The notes under the pieces are model-generated. The model did no database searches. It was given only the letters and a program-made list of their open reading frames with translations, and had not been told where the DNA came from. A stretch of DNA of 60,221 bases from Prolixibacteraceae bacterium (GTDB lineage Bacteria > Bacteroidota > Bacteroidia > Bacteroidales > Prolixibacteraceae): NCBI GenBank assembly GCA_028377305.1, contig JAONJW010000013.1, positions 1-60,221 on the forward strand, in the 5' to 3' direction. This document shows, piece after piece, positions 8,906-17,853 of this stretch. Position numbers and translations under genes: made by a program. The number at the start of each line of letters is the position of its first letter. The stretch's first letter is position 1.

Positions 8906-11488
8906 ATGCGAAAGAAGCTCTTAGTTTTTGTAATGGCCTTTTTGGGGTGCCTATCCTCGTTTGCACAGCTTGCAGATAGCACCAACTTTTCGATATATTA
9001 TGATACACCTAAAGAATATGAGATTGGCGATTTGCAGATCTCTGGTATTAAGTATCTAGACACAGAAACCCTTTTACAACTTTCGGGACTTGAAGTCGGT
9101 GAGACTATCATAGTTCCAGGAGAGAAAATAACCAATGCAATTAAGAAGTATTGGAAACAGGGACTATTTTCTGATGTAAAAATCACTGCAATAAAGATTG
9201 TTCATGGAAAGATCTATTTGGATATTTTCCTACAAGAACGACCTCGTTTGTCTAAAGTGAATTTCGCTGGTGTATCTAAAGGAGAAAGAGAAGATATTGA
9301 AGAAAAAGTTCTTCTATTAAAAGGTAGTCAGGTAACTGACAACAGTGTAAATACCGCAAAGCGTATTATTCAATCGATGATGCGTGAGAAGGGTTTCCTA
9401 AACACTGAAGTTACGATTGTACAACGCGATGATCCAGATATGAAAAACTACCTGATCCTAGATATCAATGTGGATAAAAAGGAGAAGGTAAAGATTCAGA
9501 ATATCTATATCGAAGGCAACGAAGCTCTAACCGATGGAGTATTGGAGAGAGCAATGAAAAAGACAAAAGCAAAGAAGCTAGTAAACTTCTTCCACTCGAA
9601 AAAATTCTTAGAAGACAAATACAAAGAGGACAAGATTAACTTGATCAACAAGTATAATGAAAAAGGTTATCGTGATGCGGTAATCGTTTCTGATACGGTG
9701 GTTCCAAACTTAAACCACTCGAATCGTGTGGATATCAAGATCAAATTAGACGAAGGGCAGAAATATTTCTTCAGAAATATTCGATGGATTGGTAACACGG
9801 TTTATACATCAGAACAACTTTCAAATGTCCTAGGGATTAAACCAGGAGATATCTTTGACCAAAAGCTATTAGAAGATCGCCTACGTGTTGAAGACGATGC
9901 TGTAGCGAATCAATACATGAACAATGGTTATCTATTCTTTAACGTAACGCCAGTAGAGGTGAATGTGGAGAATGACTCTATCGACTTTGAGATGCGAATC
10001 TTCGAGGGGCGTCAAGCAACCATTAGTAAAGTAATTATTAAAGGTAACGACAAAACCAATGAGCACGTAGCACGAAGAGAGATTCGTACTCGTCCTGGGA
10101 TGTTGTTTAGCCGTGAAGATATCATCCGTTCGGTTCGTGAGCTAGCACAATTACAACACTTTAACCCTGAAAAAATTGTTCCTACTCCGGTACCACATCC
10201 TGAAGAAGGAACAGTGGATATTGAATATTCATTAGAAGAGCAGTCTAACAGTAAGGTAGAACTTTCTGGAGGTTGGGGAGCTGGTATGTTTGTTGGATCA
10301 TTAGGTTTGACATTTAATAACTTCTCTCTAAGAAGACTATTCAGTAATGATGGTTGGGGCGGATCAATCCTACCTTCTGGTGATGGTCAGACATTGAGCA
10401 TTAGAGCACAAACCAATGGTTCATACTACCAAAACTACAACTTCTCTTTCATGGAGCCATGGCTGGGTGGTAAGAAACCAAACTCGTTCTCATTCAACAT
10501 CTACTACTCTAAGCAGACTAGTGGGGATTCGAACTATAACTATTATGGTGGTGGTTATAATCCTTATGGAGGTAATTACGGAAACAACTATTACGGAGGT
10601 AATCCATATGACTTTGAAGCAACATCTAAGATGCAAGTATTTGGAGTTTCTATTGGATTGGGACACCGTTTGAAGTGGCCAGATGACTGGTTTACACTTT
10701 ACCATGAGATCTCTTATCAACGTTATGCATTGGATAACTGGGGCGGATTTCTAATGAGTGATGGTGTTTCGAATAATCTTGCATTCAAAACATTGTTAAG
10801 AAGGAACTCTGTTGATAATCCACTATATCCACGTTCTGGTTCGGATTTTAAGATGATGTTAGAATTCACTCTTCCATATTCTCTATTCTCAAATAAAGAT
10901 TGGAGTGACAAAGACATCAAAGACAGTGAACGTTACAAGTGGATTGAGTATTATAAGACAGAATTCTCGGGAGATATTTACACTCCTCTATCAAAGAATC
11001 GCAAATTGGTGCTTCGTACCAAATTCGAATATGGATTCTTAGGATATTATGATGAGAATCTAAGATCACCATTTGAGACATACCAAGTCGGTGGTGATGG
11101 AATGTCAGGATATAGCTACTATGGATCGAGTGTGATTGGATTGAGAGGTTATACCAACAACTCGATTACTCCATTTACCGGTAATACCAATGGACGTGCA
11201 GCATACATCTACAACAAGTATATGATGGAAGTACGTTATCCATTAACGCTTTCACAAAGTGCAAACATCTACTGTTTAGCCTTTGCAGAGGCGGGTAATG
11301 CATGGTATGACTCTAAAACATACGATCCATTTAACCTTAAGCGTTCCGCAGGTGCAGGTATTCGCATCTTCCTTCCAATGATCGGTCAGATTGGATTTGA
11401 CTGGGGGTATGGATTCGATTCACCAAACACTGGACGTGCGTCGGATGGAGGAAGCCAATTCCACTTTATCTTTGGACAATCGTTCTAA
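8906..11488 (+). CDS. bamA: Outer membrane protein assembly factor BamA
   Basis: Omp85-family core of the beta-barrel assembly machine in the outer membrane. The 860 residues comprise a signal peptide (cleavage after about residue 20, CLSSFAQ), five POTRA repeats (about 35-430, e.g. ISGIKYLDTETLLQLSGLEVG, IYIEGNEALTDGVLE, IRWIGNTVYTSEQLS, VIIKGNDKTNEHVARREI) and a 16-strand barrel ending in aromatic Phe (FIFGQSF). The loop-6 motif appears as VIGLRGYTNNS (VRGF/Y-like). A Gly/Tyr/Asn-rich insertion lies at about residues 538-569 in an extracellular loop. It follows uppS by 3 bases and ends at a strong terminator. Confidence 0.95.
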   Translation: MRKKLLVFVMAFLGCLSSFAQLADSTNFSIYYDTPKEYEIGDLQISGIKYLDTETLLQLSGLEVGETIIVPGEKITNAIKKYWKQGLFSDVKITAIKIVHGKIYLDIFLQERPRLSKVNFAGVSKGEREDIEEKVLLLKGSQVTDNSVNTAKRIIQSMMREKGFLNTEVTIVQRDDPDMKNYLILDINVDKKEKVKIQNIYIEGNEALTDGVLERAMKKTKAKKLVNFFHSKKFLEDKYKEDKINLINKYNEKGYRDAVIVSDTVVPNLNHSNRVDIKIKLDEGQKYFFRNIRWIGNTVYTSEQLSNVLGIKPGDIFDQKLLEDRLRVEDDAVANQYMNNGYLFFNVTPVEVNVENDSIDFEMRIFEGRQATISKVIIKGNDKTNEHVARREIRTRPGMLFSREDIIRSVRELAQLQHFNPEKIVPTPVPHPEEGTVDIEYSLEEQSNSKVELSGGWGAGMFVGSLGLTFNNFSLRRLFSNDGWGGSILPSGDGQTLSIRAQTNGSYYQNYNFSFMEPWLGGKKPNSFSFNIYYSKQTSGDSNYNYYGGGYNPYGGNYGNNYYGGNPYDFEATSKMQVFGVSIGLGHRLKWPDDWFTLYHEISYQRYALDNWGGFLMSDGVSNNLAFKTLLRRNSVDNPLYPRSGSDFKMMLEFTLPYSLFSNKDWSDKDIKDSERYKWIEYYKTEFSGDIYTPLSKNRKLVLRTKFEYGFLGYYDENLRSPFETYQVGGDGMSGYSYYGSSVIGLRGYTNNSITPFTGNTNGRAAYIYNKYMMEVRYPLTLSQSANIYCLAFAEAGNAWYDSKTYDPFNLKRSAGAGIRIFLPMIGQIGFDWGYGFDSPNTGRASDGGSQFHFIFGQSF

Positions 11489-11500
11489 AACATATTAAAC

Positions 11501-11530
11501 AAAAAAGGCTTGGTTTTCCAAGCCTTTTTT
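11501..11530 (+). terminator. Terminator after bamA
   Basis: Perfect stem aaaaaaggcttgg / ccaagcctttttt with a four-base loop (tttt). It ends the CBS-nadK-DUF6089-uppS-bamA transcript, and the skp genes therefore need their own promoter or readthrough. Confidence 0.88.
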
Positions 11531-11606
11531 GTTTATACATCATACTATTTTATAAATATTGTCGTTAGCAGTATGTAATACCAAGTATGACATTTAAATG
11601 GTTACC

Positions 11607-12122
11607 ATGAAGAAGATAATTCTATCGCTTTTATTGTTTGTTGCTACTACATTGGGATTGTCAGCACAAAAAGTGGCATATGTAGATAGTCACTATATCT
11701 TAGATAATATTCCTGCTTTCCACTCTGCAAAAGAGCAGTTAAACAAAGCATCAAAGGGATACCAAGAAGAACTAGACAAGATTCATAAAGAGATTGAGAA
11801 GATGAGAGCAGATCTAAAAACGGAATCTATCTTACTTACTCCAGATATGATCAAAAGGCGCAAGGATGTGATCATCACGAAGCAGAAAAGTTATGAGTCT
11901 CTTCAAAAAAAGTATTTCGGGAAAGAAGGTTCTATATTTAAGAAGCGAAAATCATTGATAAAACCGATTCAAGATGATATCTTTAATGCATTGCAACGTA
12001 TCGCTGAAGAAGGGAGTTATGCAATCATTATGGATAAAGCCTTGCAAGGAAACATCATTTTTTCGGATCCTAAGTATGATTTAAGTGATGTGATCCTTGA
12101 AAGACTTGGATATAAGAATTAA
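11607..12122 (+). CDS. skp: OmpH/Skp-family periplasmic chaperone (first copy)
   Basis: Holds unfolded outer-membrane proteins in the periplasm for delivery to BamA. The protein has a signal peptide (MKKIILSLLLFVATTLGLSAQ), the family start KVAYVDSHYILDNIPAF, a long charged coiled coil (about 40-120) and the closing EEGSYAIIMDKALQGNIIFSD. Its 171 residues fit the family. The frame extends three codons upstream to an ATG at 11598, but MKKI at 11607 gives the cleaner signal peptide. A paralogue follows 39 bases downstream; tandem Skp genes behind bamA are normal in Bacteroidota. Confidence 0.92.
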   Translation: MKKIILSLLLFVATTLGLSAQKVAYVDSHYILDNIPAFHSAKEQLNKASKGYQEELDKIHKEIEKMRADLKTESILLTPDMIKRRKDVIITKQKSYESLQKKYFGKEGSIFKKRKSLIKPIQDDIFNALQRIAEEGSYAIIMDKALQGNIIFSDPKYDLSDVILERLGYKN

Positions 12123-12161
12123 TAAACTATATTTGTTGAAAACATCGCAAATAAGATAACT

Positions 12162-12671
12162 ATGAAAAACGCATTGAGAACGCTAGTTCTATTTTTTGTT
12201 CTTTTCGCTGGATCTGTTTCAGCGCAAACTAAAATTGGTCATATTAATTTCCAACAGTTGTTAAGTGTGATGCCGGAAAGAGCAGCTGCTACAAAACAAA
12301 TGGAAACGCATGGCAGGAGTCTTGAGGAGCAATTGACAGCATTGCAAACAGACTTCCAAGCAAAGGTAGCTGAATACCAAAAAGGAAGTGCAACTATGAC
12401 AGATATTGTACGCTCTACTAAAGAGGGAGAATTGAGAGATATGCAACAACGTATCCAAAACTTCCAGCAATTAGCACAACAAGAAGTACAGAAGAAGCAG
12501 AAAGAGTTGTTCCAACCTATTTTAGAAAAAGCTCAAGAAGCTGTTAAGAATGTAGCTAAAGATCAAGGTATGACTTACGTATTAGATACTAGCTCAGGAG
12601 TAGTGTTATATCAATCAAACGAAAGTATTGATATTCTTCCTCTTGTAAAAGTGAAATTAGGTATTAAATAA
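12162..12671 (+). CDS. skp: OmpH/Skp-family periplasmic chaperone (second copy)
   Basis: A 169-residue paralogue of the preceding gene: signal peptide MKNALRTLVLFFVLFAGSVSAQ, start TKIGHINFQQLLSVMPER, Gln- and Lys-rich coiled coil (about 45-125) and the C-terminal KDQGMTYVLDTSSGVVLY. It is less basic and richer in Gln than its neighbour, so the two copies may have different clients, but this is inference. It ends at its own hairpin terminator before murI. Confidence 0.92.
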   Translation: MKNALRTLVLFFVLFAGSVSAQTKIGHINFQQLLSVMPERAAATKQMETHGRSLEEQLTALQTDFQAKVAEYQKGSATMTDIVRSTKEGELRDMQQRIQNFQQLAQQEVQKKQKELFQPILEKAQEAVKNVAKDQGMTYVLDTSSGVVLYQSNESIDILPLVKVKLGIK

Positions 12672-12694
12672 GCACATACAGAATAGATTAAAAT

Positions 12695-12726
12695 AAAGGT
12701 ATCCATGAACGATGGGTACCTTTATT
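12695..12726 (+). terminator. Terminator between skp2 and murI
   Basis: Stem aaaggtatccat (12695-12706) and atgggtaccttt (12712-12723), with one G-T pair, and a five-base loop; the T-rich tail follows. The stem overlaps the upstream in-frame ATG of murI (12705), which argues against that ATG as a start. Confidence 0.78.
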
Positions 12727-12746
12727 TGTTTATAAAAGAAAATGAT

Positions 12747-13571
12747 ATGGGTCCAATAGGAGTTTTTGATTCAGGTTATGGAGGATTGACCGTCTTAAGG
12801 TCGATAGTAGATGTATTGCCTAACTATGATTATTTATACCTTGGAGATAATGCTAGGAACCCATATGGTTCTCGTTCGTTTGAAGTGATATATCAGTATA
12901 CCAAAGAAGCAGTAGACTATCTCTTTGAACAAGGATGTGAACTAATTATCTTGGCTTGTAATACTGCTAGTGCTAAAGCATTACGATCGATACAACAGAA
13001 TGATCTACATCGATGGGGAGCACATAAGCGTGTTCTTGGAGTAATTCGCCCAAGTGTTGAATATATTATTGAGAACAGCCAAACTGGTGTTATTGGCGTA
13101 TTAGGAACGGAAGGAACAGTCAAATCGCAATCCTATCCCTTAGAGATAGCCAAGTTCTCATTAAAAAGGAATATGGAGGTATTTCAACATGCATGCCCCA
13201 TGTGGGTACCTCTAATTGAAGATCAAAGCATTGATACCACTGGAGCTGCTTTTTTTATCAAAAGAGATGTAGAGGCTTTATTAGAACAATCGGCAAATAT
13301 CGACACGATATTATTGGGATGCACTCACTATCCACTTATTAAGCCTATTATAAAGCAGTTTGCTCCAGATCATATCAATATACTATCGCAAGGAGATCTT
13401 GTCGCAGAGAGCCTAAAAATGTATCTAAAACGACATTCTTCTATAGATATAGAGTGCACAAAGAAAAGTCATATTAAGTTTCTTACCACAGAATCAACAA
13501 ACCTATTTGATGAAAGAGCAACCCAATTCTTCGGAGAACCGGTAAGCTCTCATCAGATTGTTTTGGATTAA
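12747..13571 (+). CDS. murI: Glutamate racemase
   Basis: Converts L- to D-glutamate for peptidoglycan. MGPIGVFDSGYGGLTVL is the conserved start with the catalytic-site Asp and Ser; the two catalytic cysteines are in LACNTASA (Cys71) and LGCTHYPL (Cys192). The 274 residues from the ATG at 12747 are normal. A longer frame starts at 12705, but its first codons lie inside a terminator stem and are not family-like, so it is rejected. The 3' end overlaps the convergent TPR gene by four bases. Confidence 0.95.
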   Translation: MGPIGVFDSGYGGLTVLRSIVDVLPNYDYLYLGDNARNPYGSRSFEVIYQYTKEAVDYLFEQGCELIILACNTASAKALRSIQQNDLHRWGAHKRVLGVIRPSVEYIIENSQTGVIGVLGTEGTVKSQSYPLEIAKFSLKRNMEVFQHACPMWVPLIEDQSIDTTGAAFFIKRDVEALLEQSANIDTILLGCTHYPLIKPIIKQFAPDHINILSQGDLVAESLKMYLKRHSSIDIECTKKSHIKFLTTESTNLFDERATQFFGEPVSSHQIVLD

Positions 13572-15589
13572 TCACAATATCTTTTTATGATATTATAAGC
13601 TTGGATCATTCCAAGCTCCCCTGCTTTACTTAAATCTAAAGCACCGCCTTCTATATCTTTTAAGAATATTTTGGTCAACCCCCTATTAAAGTATGCCTCT
13701 GCAAAAGCTGGATACACTTTAATTGCTTGATCATATTTCGTTATGGCTTTTTGATAGTCTTCCAATTTAATATAGGTATTGGCCAAATTAAACCATGCGA
13801 AATGAAACTTAGGGTTCATATCAAGTACTTTCTCATAACCATCAATGGCATGATGATAGTTGCTATAATTGCTTTCATCTTCTTCAATAGGATTAATCAA
13901 TATATTCTTCTGGGTTTTAAAAATAGAGCGTAAATAGTCAGCCATATCCACTTGGTTGTTAGCCGCACCAAAATAGACAAGAATATCATGTGGTGCATAC
14001 TCTTTTGCTTTACCAAAATCTAGTTGCGCTGACTCGAATTCGAAAGATAAATTCTTTAGAATGGCACGATCTAGGTAGAATAATTCTGGATTTTGATTTG
14101 TTGCCACCAACGCATCAAAGAGAGCAATATGCTCTTTATATTTTTGCATCTCATCATACCTTAACACCGATGTTTGAACATGGTTGGTTAAAGCCAAGAA
14201 TGGATTTTGCTGATTCTTTTCGTTCAGCTCATCTACCTCCACACTAAAATATTGCATCATTGAGTAATCCAAATGATTCTTCTCAAAGTAGGTAAAATCA
14301 AAGTTCGGACTCAACTCAATTATCACATTGATATTCTGAACCAAACCTTCTGTGGGCTGTTTTGTTGTTAATGTAACCTTCCCATTATCGCCGACAATAA
14401 GAGGAGGTTGAGAGCCTATTCTATCTGCTTGCCTACGAAGCTTCCCTTTCTCTAGTTTTTGTGCAACATTCATGTTCTTAGGATCTATTTCCTCTTCTTT
14501 TAATGCGTCTGATTTTTGTTCCTCTTCTGCATTTGTCGATGTGGTAGTTCCTACATTTGAAGCGCTATTTTTATTTAACTTCTGCTGATTCTTCTTCTTG
14601 GCTTTTTGACTAATAGCATAATACCAAGGGTTGGCTCTTCGCTTCTCCTCTTCCTTGAGCTGATGTTGAAGTTTGGCAATACGAGGATCAAGAGCTGATG
14701 CAATCTGTATGTCTCTCTCGGCATCATATTCATTACGTTGCTGCTTAATGATACCTCTATTAAGATATGCCGATGCTAAGTTTGGATCTAGTTGTATCGC
14801 CATATTGTAATCCATAATTGCCCCATTGAATTCACCCAGTTGCTGTTTTGCCAGTCCTCTAACAAAGAAAGCATTAGCAGAACGAGGCTTAAGTCTAATT
14901 GCTTCGTTGAGATCTTTGATCGCTCCAGCAAAATCATCCTTCTCTAACTTGATACGTCCACGAATTAAATAGGCATGATCATAATGAGGACGTATTTTAA
15001 TCGCAGAAGTACAATCTTCAATAGCAAGATCTAAACTATCGACAATCTGATAAGCAATACTACGATTCAAATAGGTATTAATGGCTCTATTATTTAATTT
15101 TAGGGCATGAGTATAGTCTTTGATCGCATCTTTGTAGTTTTTCAAAGCCATATGGGTAATCCCCTTGTTATTAAAGATGGAGTAGTTATTAACATCTAAC
15201 TCCATGGCCTTATTATAGTCGTCCAAAGCTATCTCATAATTCTTCAGAGAGTGATTTACCATTCCTCGCTGCATATAAGCTAGCGGGTAAAATGGTTTAA
15301 TCTCAATCGCCTTATCTAGATCTTGTTTTGCACCATAATAATCCTCTAAATACTGCTTTGCGATGGCCCTGAAGAAAAATGCTTCGTAATTATTAGGTTC
15401 TAAACGAATCACAATATTAAAATCCTTAATAGACCCAACATAATTCTGGAAGTGTAACTTACTCCTTCCATGATAGAAATATTGTTGGGTATTAAATTGA
15501 GCAAAGCTATTGCTAGATACAAGCAATATGATAAGTAATGCAACGAATGCAATACTCTTTCTATAGATAAGGAAAATATGTGATTTCAA
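13568..15589 (-). CDS. Secreted TPR-repeat protein
   Basis: A 673-residue protein with a signal peptide (hydrophobic stretch about 13-30 ending NSFAQ) and no lipobox, so probably periplasmic. Residues 35-320 hold about eight consecutive TPR units (for example YNKAMELDVNNYSIFNNKG and LNEAIRLKPRSANAFFVRG), a charged low-complexity linker spans about 325-425, and two more TPR-like units occupy about 480-670 (YDQAIKVYPAFAEAYFNRG). TPR arrays are protein-binding scaffolds; the partner is unknown. It is convergent with murI and divergent from a barrel-like protein gene. No catalytic domain is visible. Confidence 0.85.
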   Translation of the reverse strand: MKSHIFLIYRKSIAFVALLIILLVSSNSFAQFNTQQYFYHGRSKLHFQNYVGSIKDFNIVIRLEPNNYEAFFFRAIAKQYLEDYYGAKQDLDKAIEIKPFYPLAYMQRGMVNHSLKNYEIALDDYNKAMELDVNNYSIFNNKGITHMALKNYKDAIKDYTHALKLNNRAINTYLNRSIAYQIVDSLDLAIEDCTSAIKIRPHYDHAYLIRGRIKLEKDDFAGAIKDLNEAIRLKPRSANAFFVRGLAKQQLGEFNGAIMDYNMAIQLDPNLASAYLNRGIIKQQRNEYDAERDIQIASALDPRIAKLQHQLKEEEKRRANPWYYAISQKAKKKNQQKLNKNSASNVGTTTSTNAEEEQKSDALKEEEIDPKNMNVAQKLEKGKLRRQADRIGSQPPLIVGDNGKVTLTTKQPTEGLVQNINVIIELSPNFDFTYFEKNHLDYSMMQYFSVEVDELNEKNQQNPFLALTNHVQTSVLRYDEMQKYKEHIALFDALVATNQNPELFYLDRAILKNLSFEFESAQLDFGKAKEYAPHDILVYFGAANNQVDMADYLRSIFKTQKNILINPIEEDESNYSNYHHAIDGYEKVLDMNPKFHFAWFNLANTYIKLEDYQKAITKYDQAIKVYPAFAEAYFNRGLTKIFLKDIEGGALDLSKAGELGMIQAYNIIKRYCD

Positions 15590-15767
15590 ATTGGATCGAT
15601 TTATTTAAATATACTAATTGTTTTACAAGATAATATACTTTCAAAAATTATACCATCCTAGTTCGAGCTTTTTACTATTCTTTTGATTTTAATACCCTTT
15701 TCTATAAAATATGAAGTATTTGATTGTGGAATAACATCATTGTTTTTAATCAACATAATTTTTTATC

Positions 15768-15775
15768 TATATTTG
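15768..15775 (+). promoter_or_regulatory. Putative -7 box for the barrel-like protein gene
   Basis: TATATTTG matches TAnnTTTG about 75 bases before the ATG at 15850. The best upstream TTG (15740-15742) is 25 bases away, longer than usual, so confidence is low. Confidence 0.3.
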
Positions 15776-15849
15776 AGATTCTAAAGTGTTGATGTATTGT
15801 AATATCATTTCATACCATTGAAATTGTTTCTAGTTAATGTAATGACAAG

Positions 15850-16632
15850 ATGAGAAAAATATTGTTAGTGATCGTTGCGCTTGTGTCTTCTGTTAACATA
15901 AGTGTTGCTTCGACAAAAGGTAAAGCGTTTAGTCAATCCAATGATGAACTGTTTCAAGAGACAGTTTTTTTAAGACAAAGGCGATATTCAAAACCAAAAA
16001 AGAGAAAGATTAGATCTGAATTTAATAAAAGAGCGATTTGGGATAACCGAATTAACTTTGCTTATGGAATGAATTGGAATATCTTTTCTGGAATAAAAAC
16101 GGAGTCTAGAAATACTGGGTACACTTTCGATGCCAGTTTTCACCATTTTGCATGGGAGTCATTGGCACTAGGAATGGAAGTAAGCCTCAACAAGTGTCTT
16201 TTCGACAATGGTGATTTTAACTACGAAGATAAAGCAACTTTCCACCTAATAGATCAAGATTTAAAGCACCAGACGAGTGTTTTCTTTGTAGGACCTTCAG
16301 TTATGACACGCACCGCTGTCGTTTCTAACAACTTAGTTTTATATGCATCCATCAGTGCCGGTTATGCCTTTTGTAATATGATTGACCGTAATAATACGCC
16401 TAATAAATATGACTTAAGCTTTGGAGGGTTTGGTATGTTATGGAGAGGAGGAATGGATATCTCGATTGCAGAAAATATCTACTTTAATATTGAAGGGAAC
16501 TTCTTTAGAACAAGTAGCAAATCGTTTAATAGTATGCTTAACGATGCCAATCATGAGTTTATCCTTAAAGATGGTCTTGGTCTAAAATATAATAACTATG
16601 GAGTTAACCTAGGATTGGTGTTTAGCTTTTAG
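15850..16632 (+). CDS. Putative outer-membrane beta-barrel protein
   Basis: A 260-residue protein with a signal peptide (MRKILLVIVALVSSVNISVAS), a basic segment (about 45-60, RRYSKPKKRKIR) and then amphipathic strands rich in Phe, Tyr and Asn, ending GVNLGLVFSF with a terminal Phe, typical of an outer-membrane barrel of about eight to ten strands. No family could be named. It stands alone, divergent from the TPR gene and followed by a hairpin. It could be a surface sensor, a porin-like protein or a gliding or secretion accessory; none of these is supported by sequence. Confidence 0.65.
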   Translation: MRKILLVIVALVSSVNISVASTKGKAFSQSNDELFQETVFLRQRRYSKPKKRKIRSEFNKRAIWDNRINFAYGMNWNIFSGIKTESRNTGYTFDASFHHFAWESLALGMEVSLNKCLFDNGDFNYEDKATFHLIDQDLKHQTSVFFVGPSVMTRTAVVSNNLVLYASISAGYAFCNMIDRNNTPNKYDLSFGGFGMLWRGGMDISIAENIYFNIEGNFFRTSSKSFNSMLNDANHEFILKDGLGLKYNNYGVNLGLVFSF

Positions 16633-16662
16633 CTCCCTAATAGTCATTATGGAGCATAAAGA

Positions 16663-16698
16663 CTTTCGTTCGATAGTCTAAATTCTATCGAACGAAAG
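16663..16698. terminator. Long hairpin between convergent genes
   Basis: Fourteen-base perfect arms (ctttcgttcgatag at 16663-16676 and ctatcgaacgaaag at 16685-16698) with an eight-base loop. T-runs are poor on both sides, but its position between two convergent stop codons fits a shared transcript end. Confidence 0.6.
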
Positions 16699-16708
16699 AG
16701 TATTTGAA

Positions 16709-17350
16709 TTAACCTATTGTTAGATCACCAAAGAATTCAGGACGATGGTAATCCGGCTGCTCAGTACCAATTGGATTCCATGTCACAAAATGCATCTTAG
16801 GTGTTTTATCTCCACACTTAAAGAAATTCCCTTTATATTGCTCCTTATCTAATTTAAAACCTGGATGCTTAACGAATGCATCAAAAGGCAATCTTGCAGT
16901 CAAAGTGTAGGCTGTTACCTTTTCAGTTTCTTCTACTGGTGAGTTTCCTAGTGAACTGAAGATCTTGATACCATTCAATTTCGCAGCATCAATACGTTCG
17001 CGATCTCTTCCTGGTCCATATCCAAATAAGAAAGTACCGATAGCATTCATTTCAAGGTTGTAGTATCCGTTATCATCTGGTGCGAAAAAGAATTCACAAC
17101 AGCTATCTTCATACACCTCTCCATTGATTTCAGTAGTAATGGCTTTTACTTCTTCATTTTGTACTTGAAAATGGATATAGAAAGCATCATCATCATGACC
17201 AATTTGGAAAGCAACCTCAGGCTTAACAGGATAATCACTCCAATTTACTACATCTACTTTATTTAATTCTAGTTTTTCTAGTTGCGCAGCAGCCTCAGTC
17301 ATACTTTTAGGCGTACTTATCTTTGCAATGTTAAGATTTTTCGACGTCAT
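16709..17350 (-). CDS. Carbohydrate-binding family 9-like protein
   Basis: A 213-residue protein without signal peptide whose fold marks are those of the CBM9/DOMON-like group: VDVVNWSDYPVKPEVAFQIGHDDDAFYIHFQV, EDSCCEFFFAPDDNGYYNLEMNAIG and AYTLTARLPFDAF, ending NPIGTEQPDYHRPEFFGDLTI. In Bacteroidota stand-alone versions are common and usually unassigned; ligand binding is inferred from the family. The absence of a signal peptide implies a cytoplasmic location, unusual for a polysaccharide-binding module. Confidence 0.8.
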   Translation of the reverse strand: MTSKNLNIAKISTPKSMTEAAAQLEKLELNKVDVVNWSDYPVKPEVAFQIGHDDDAFYIHFQVQNEEVKAITTEINGEVYEDSCCEFFFAPDDNGYYNLEMNAIGTFLFGYGPGRDRERIDAAKLNGIKIFSSLGNSPVEETEKVTAYTLTARLPFDAFVKHPGFKLDKEQYKGNFFKCGDKTPKMHFVTWNPIGTEQPDYHRPEFFGDLTIG

Positions 17351-17416
17351 GTGCTTTGATGTTATATTTTGATTTATGAGCTGGTTAATATAATCATTTT
17401 ATATGATCCTAAAGCG

Positions 17417-17779
17417 TTACTTAGATGAAATTTCATCTATATATTCTTTAAGTTCCTGAACCGTTTTTTTACTATTCCCAATAAATATCACATCATCTCC
17501 AATAAATACTGGACGTTTGAGAAAAGTATAATCACTTAAAATAAATTGCTTTATTTGGTCCTCTGTAAGATCTTTGTTCTTCAGATCTAATGCTCTATAT
17601 TTTTGTGCTCTTTTATTAAAAAGGAGCTCGTAGCTTCCAGCTAGTTGATACATTTCATCTAACTCGGCTTCAGTGTAGAAAGTTGTTTTAATATCTTGCG
17701 TTTTGATCGTATCAGGAAGTTCTACCTCCTTTATTATACGCCTACAAGTAGAGCATGTGGACAAGTAGTAAAATTTCAT
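17417..17779 (-). CDS. ArsC/Spx/MgsR-family thioredoxin-fold protein
   Basis: A 120-residue protein with the thioredoxin-like ArsC/Spx fold. The redox motif is Cys9-Ser-Thr-Cys12 (LSTCSTCRR), and LKRPVFIGDDVIFIGNSKK is the conserved C-terminal segment of the Spx-like subgroup. Members are arsenate reductases or Spx-type RNA polymerase-binding regulators; the CxxC and the lack of arsenic genes nearby favour the uncharacterised MgsR/YffB-like group. It lies 74 bases from the Crp/Fnr gene on the same strand, so a shared role in redox or nitrosative stress is possible. Confidence 0.82.
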   Translation of the reverse strand: MKFYYLSTCSTCRRIIKEVELPDTIKTQDIKTTFYTEAELDEMYQLAGSYELLFNKRAQKYRALDLKNKDLTEDQIKQFILSDYTFLKRPVFIGDDVIFIGNSKKTVQELKEYIDEISSK

Positions 17780-17853
17780 TGCATTTATTTTTTCTGTTTA
17801 ACTTTTCAATTTATCTCTTTCTTATAGCATACTTTAAGGAAGGTTAAAAGGAA

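Noticed and set aside
10416-10673. Thr-rich plus-strand frame inside bamA
   Set aside because: Shadow of the bamA Gly/Tyr-rich segment in another frame.
12705-12746. N-terminal extension of murI
   Set aside because: Its first codons lie inside a terminator stem, and the conserved MGPIGVFDSGYGG start is at 12747.
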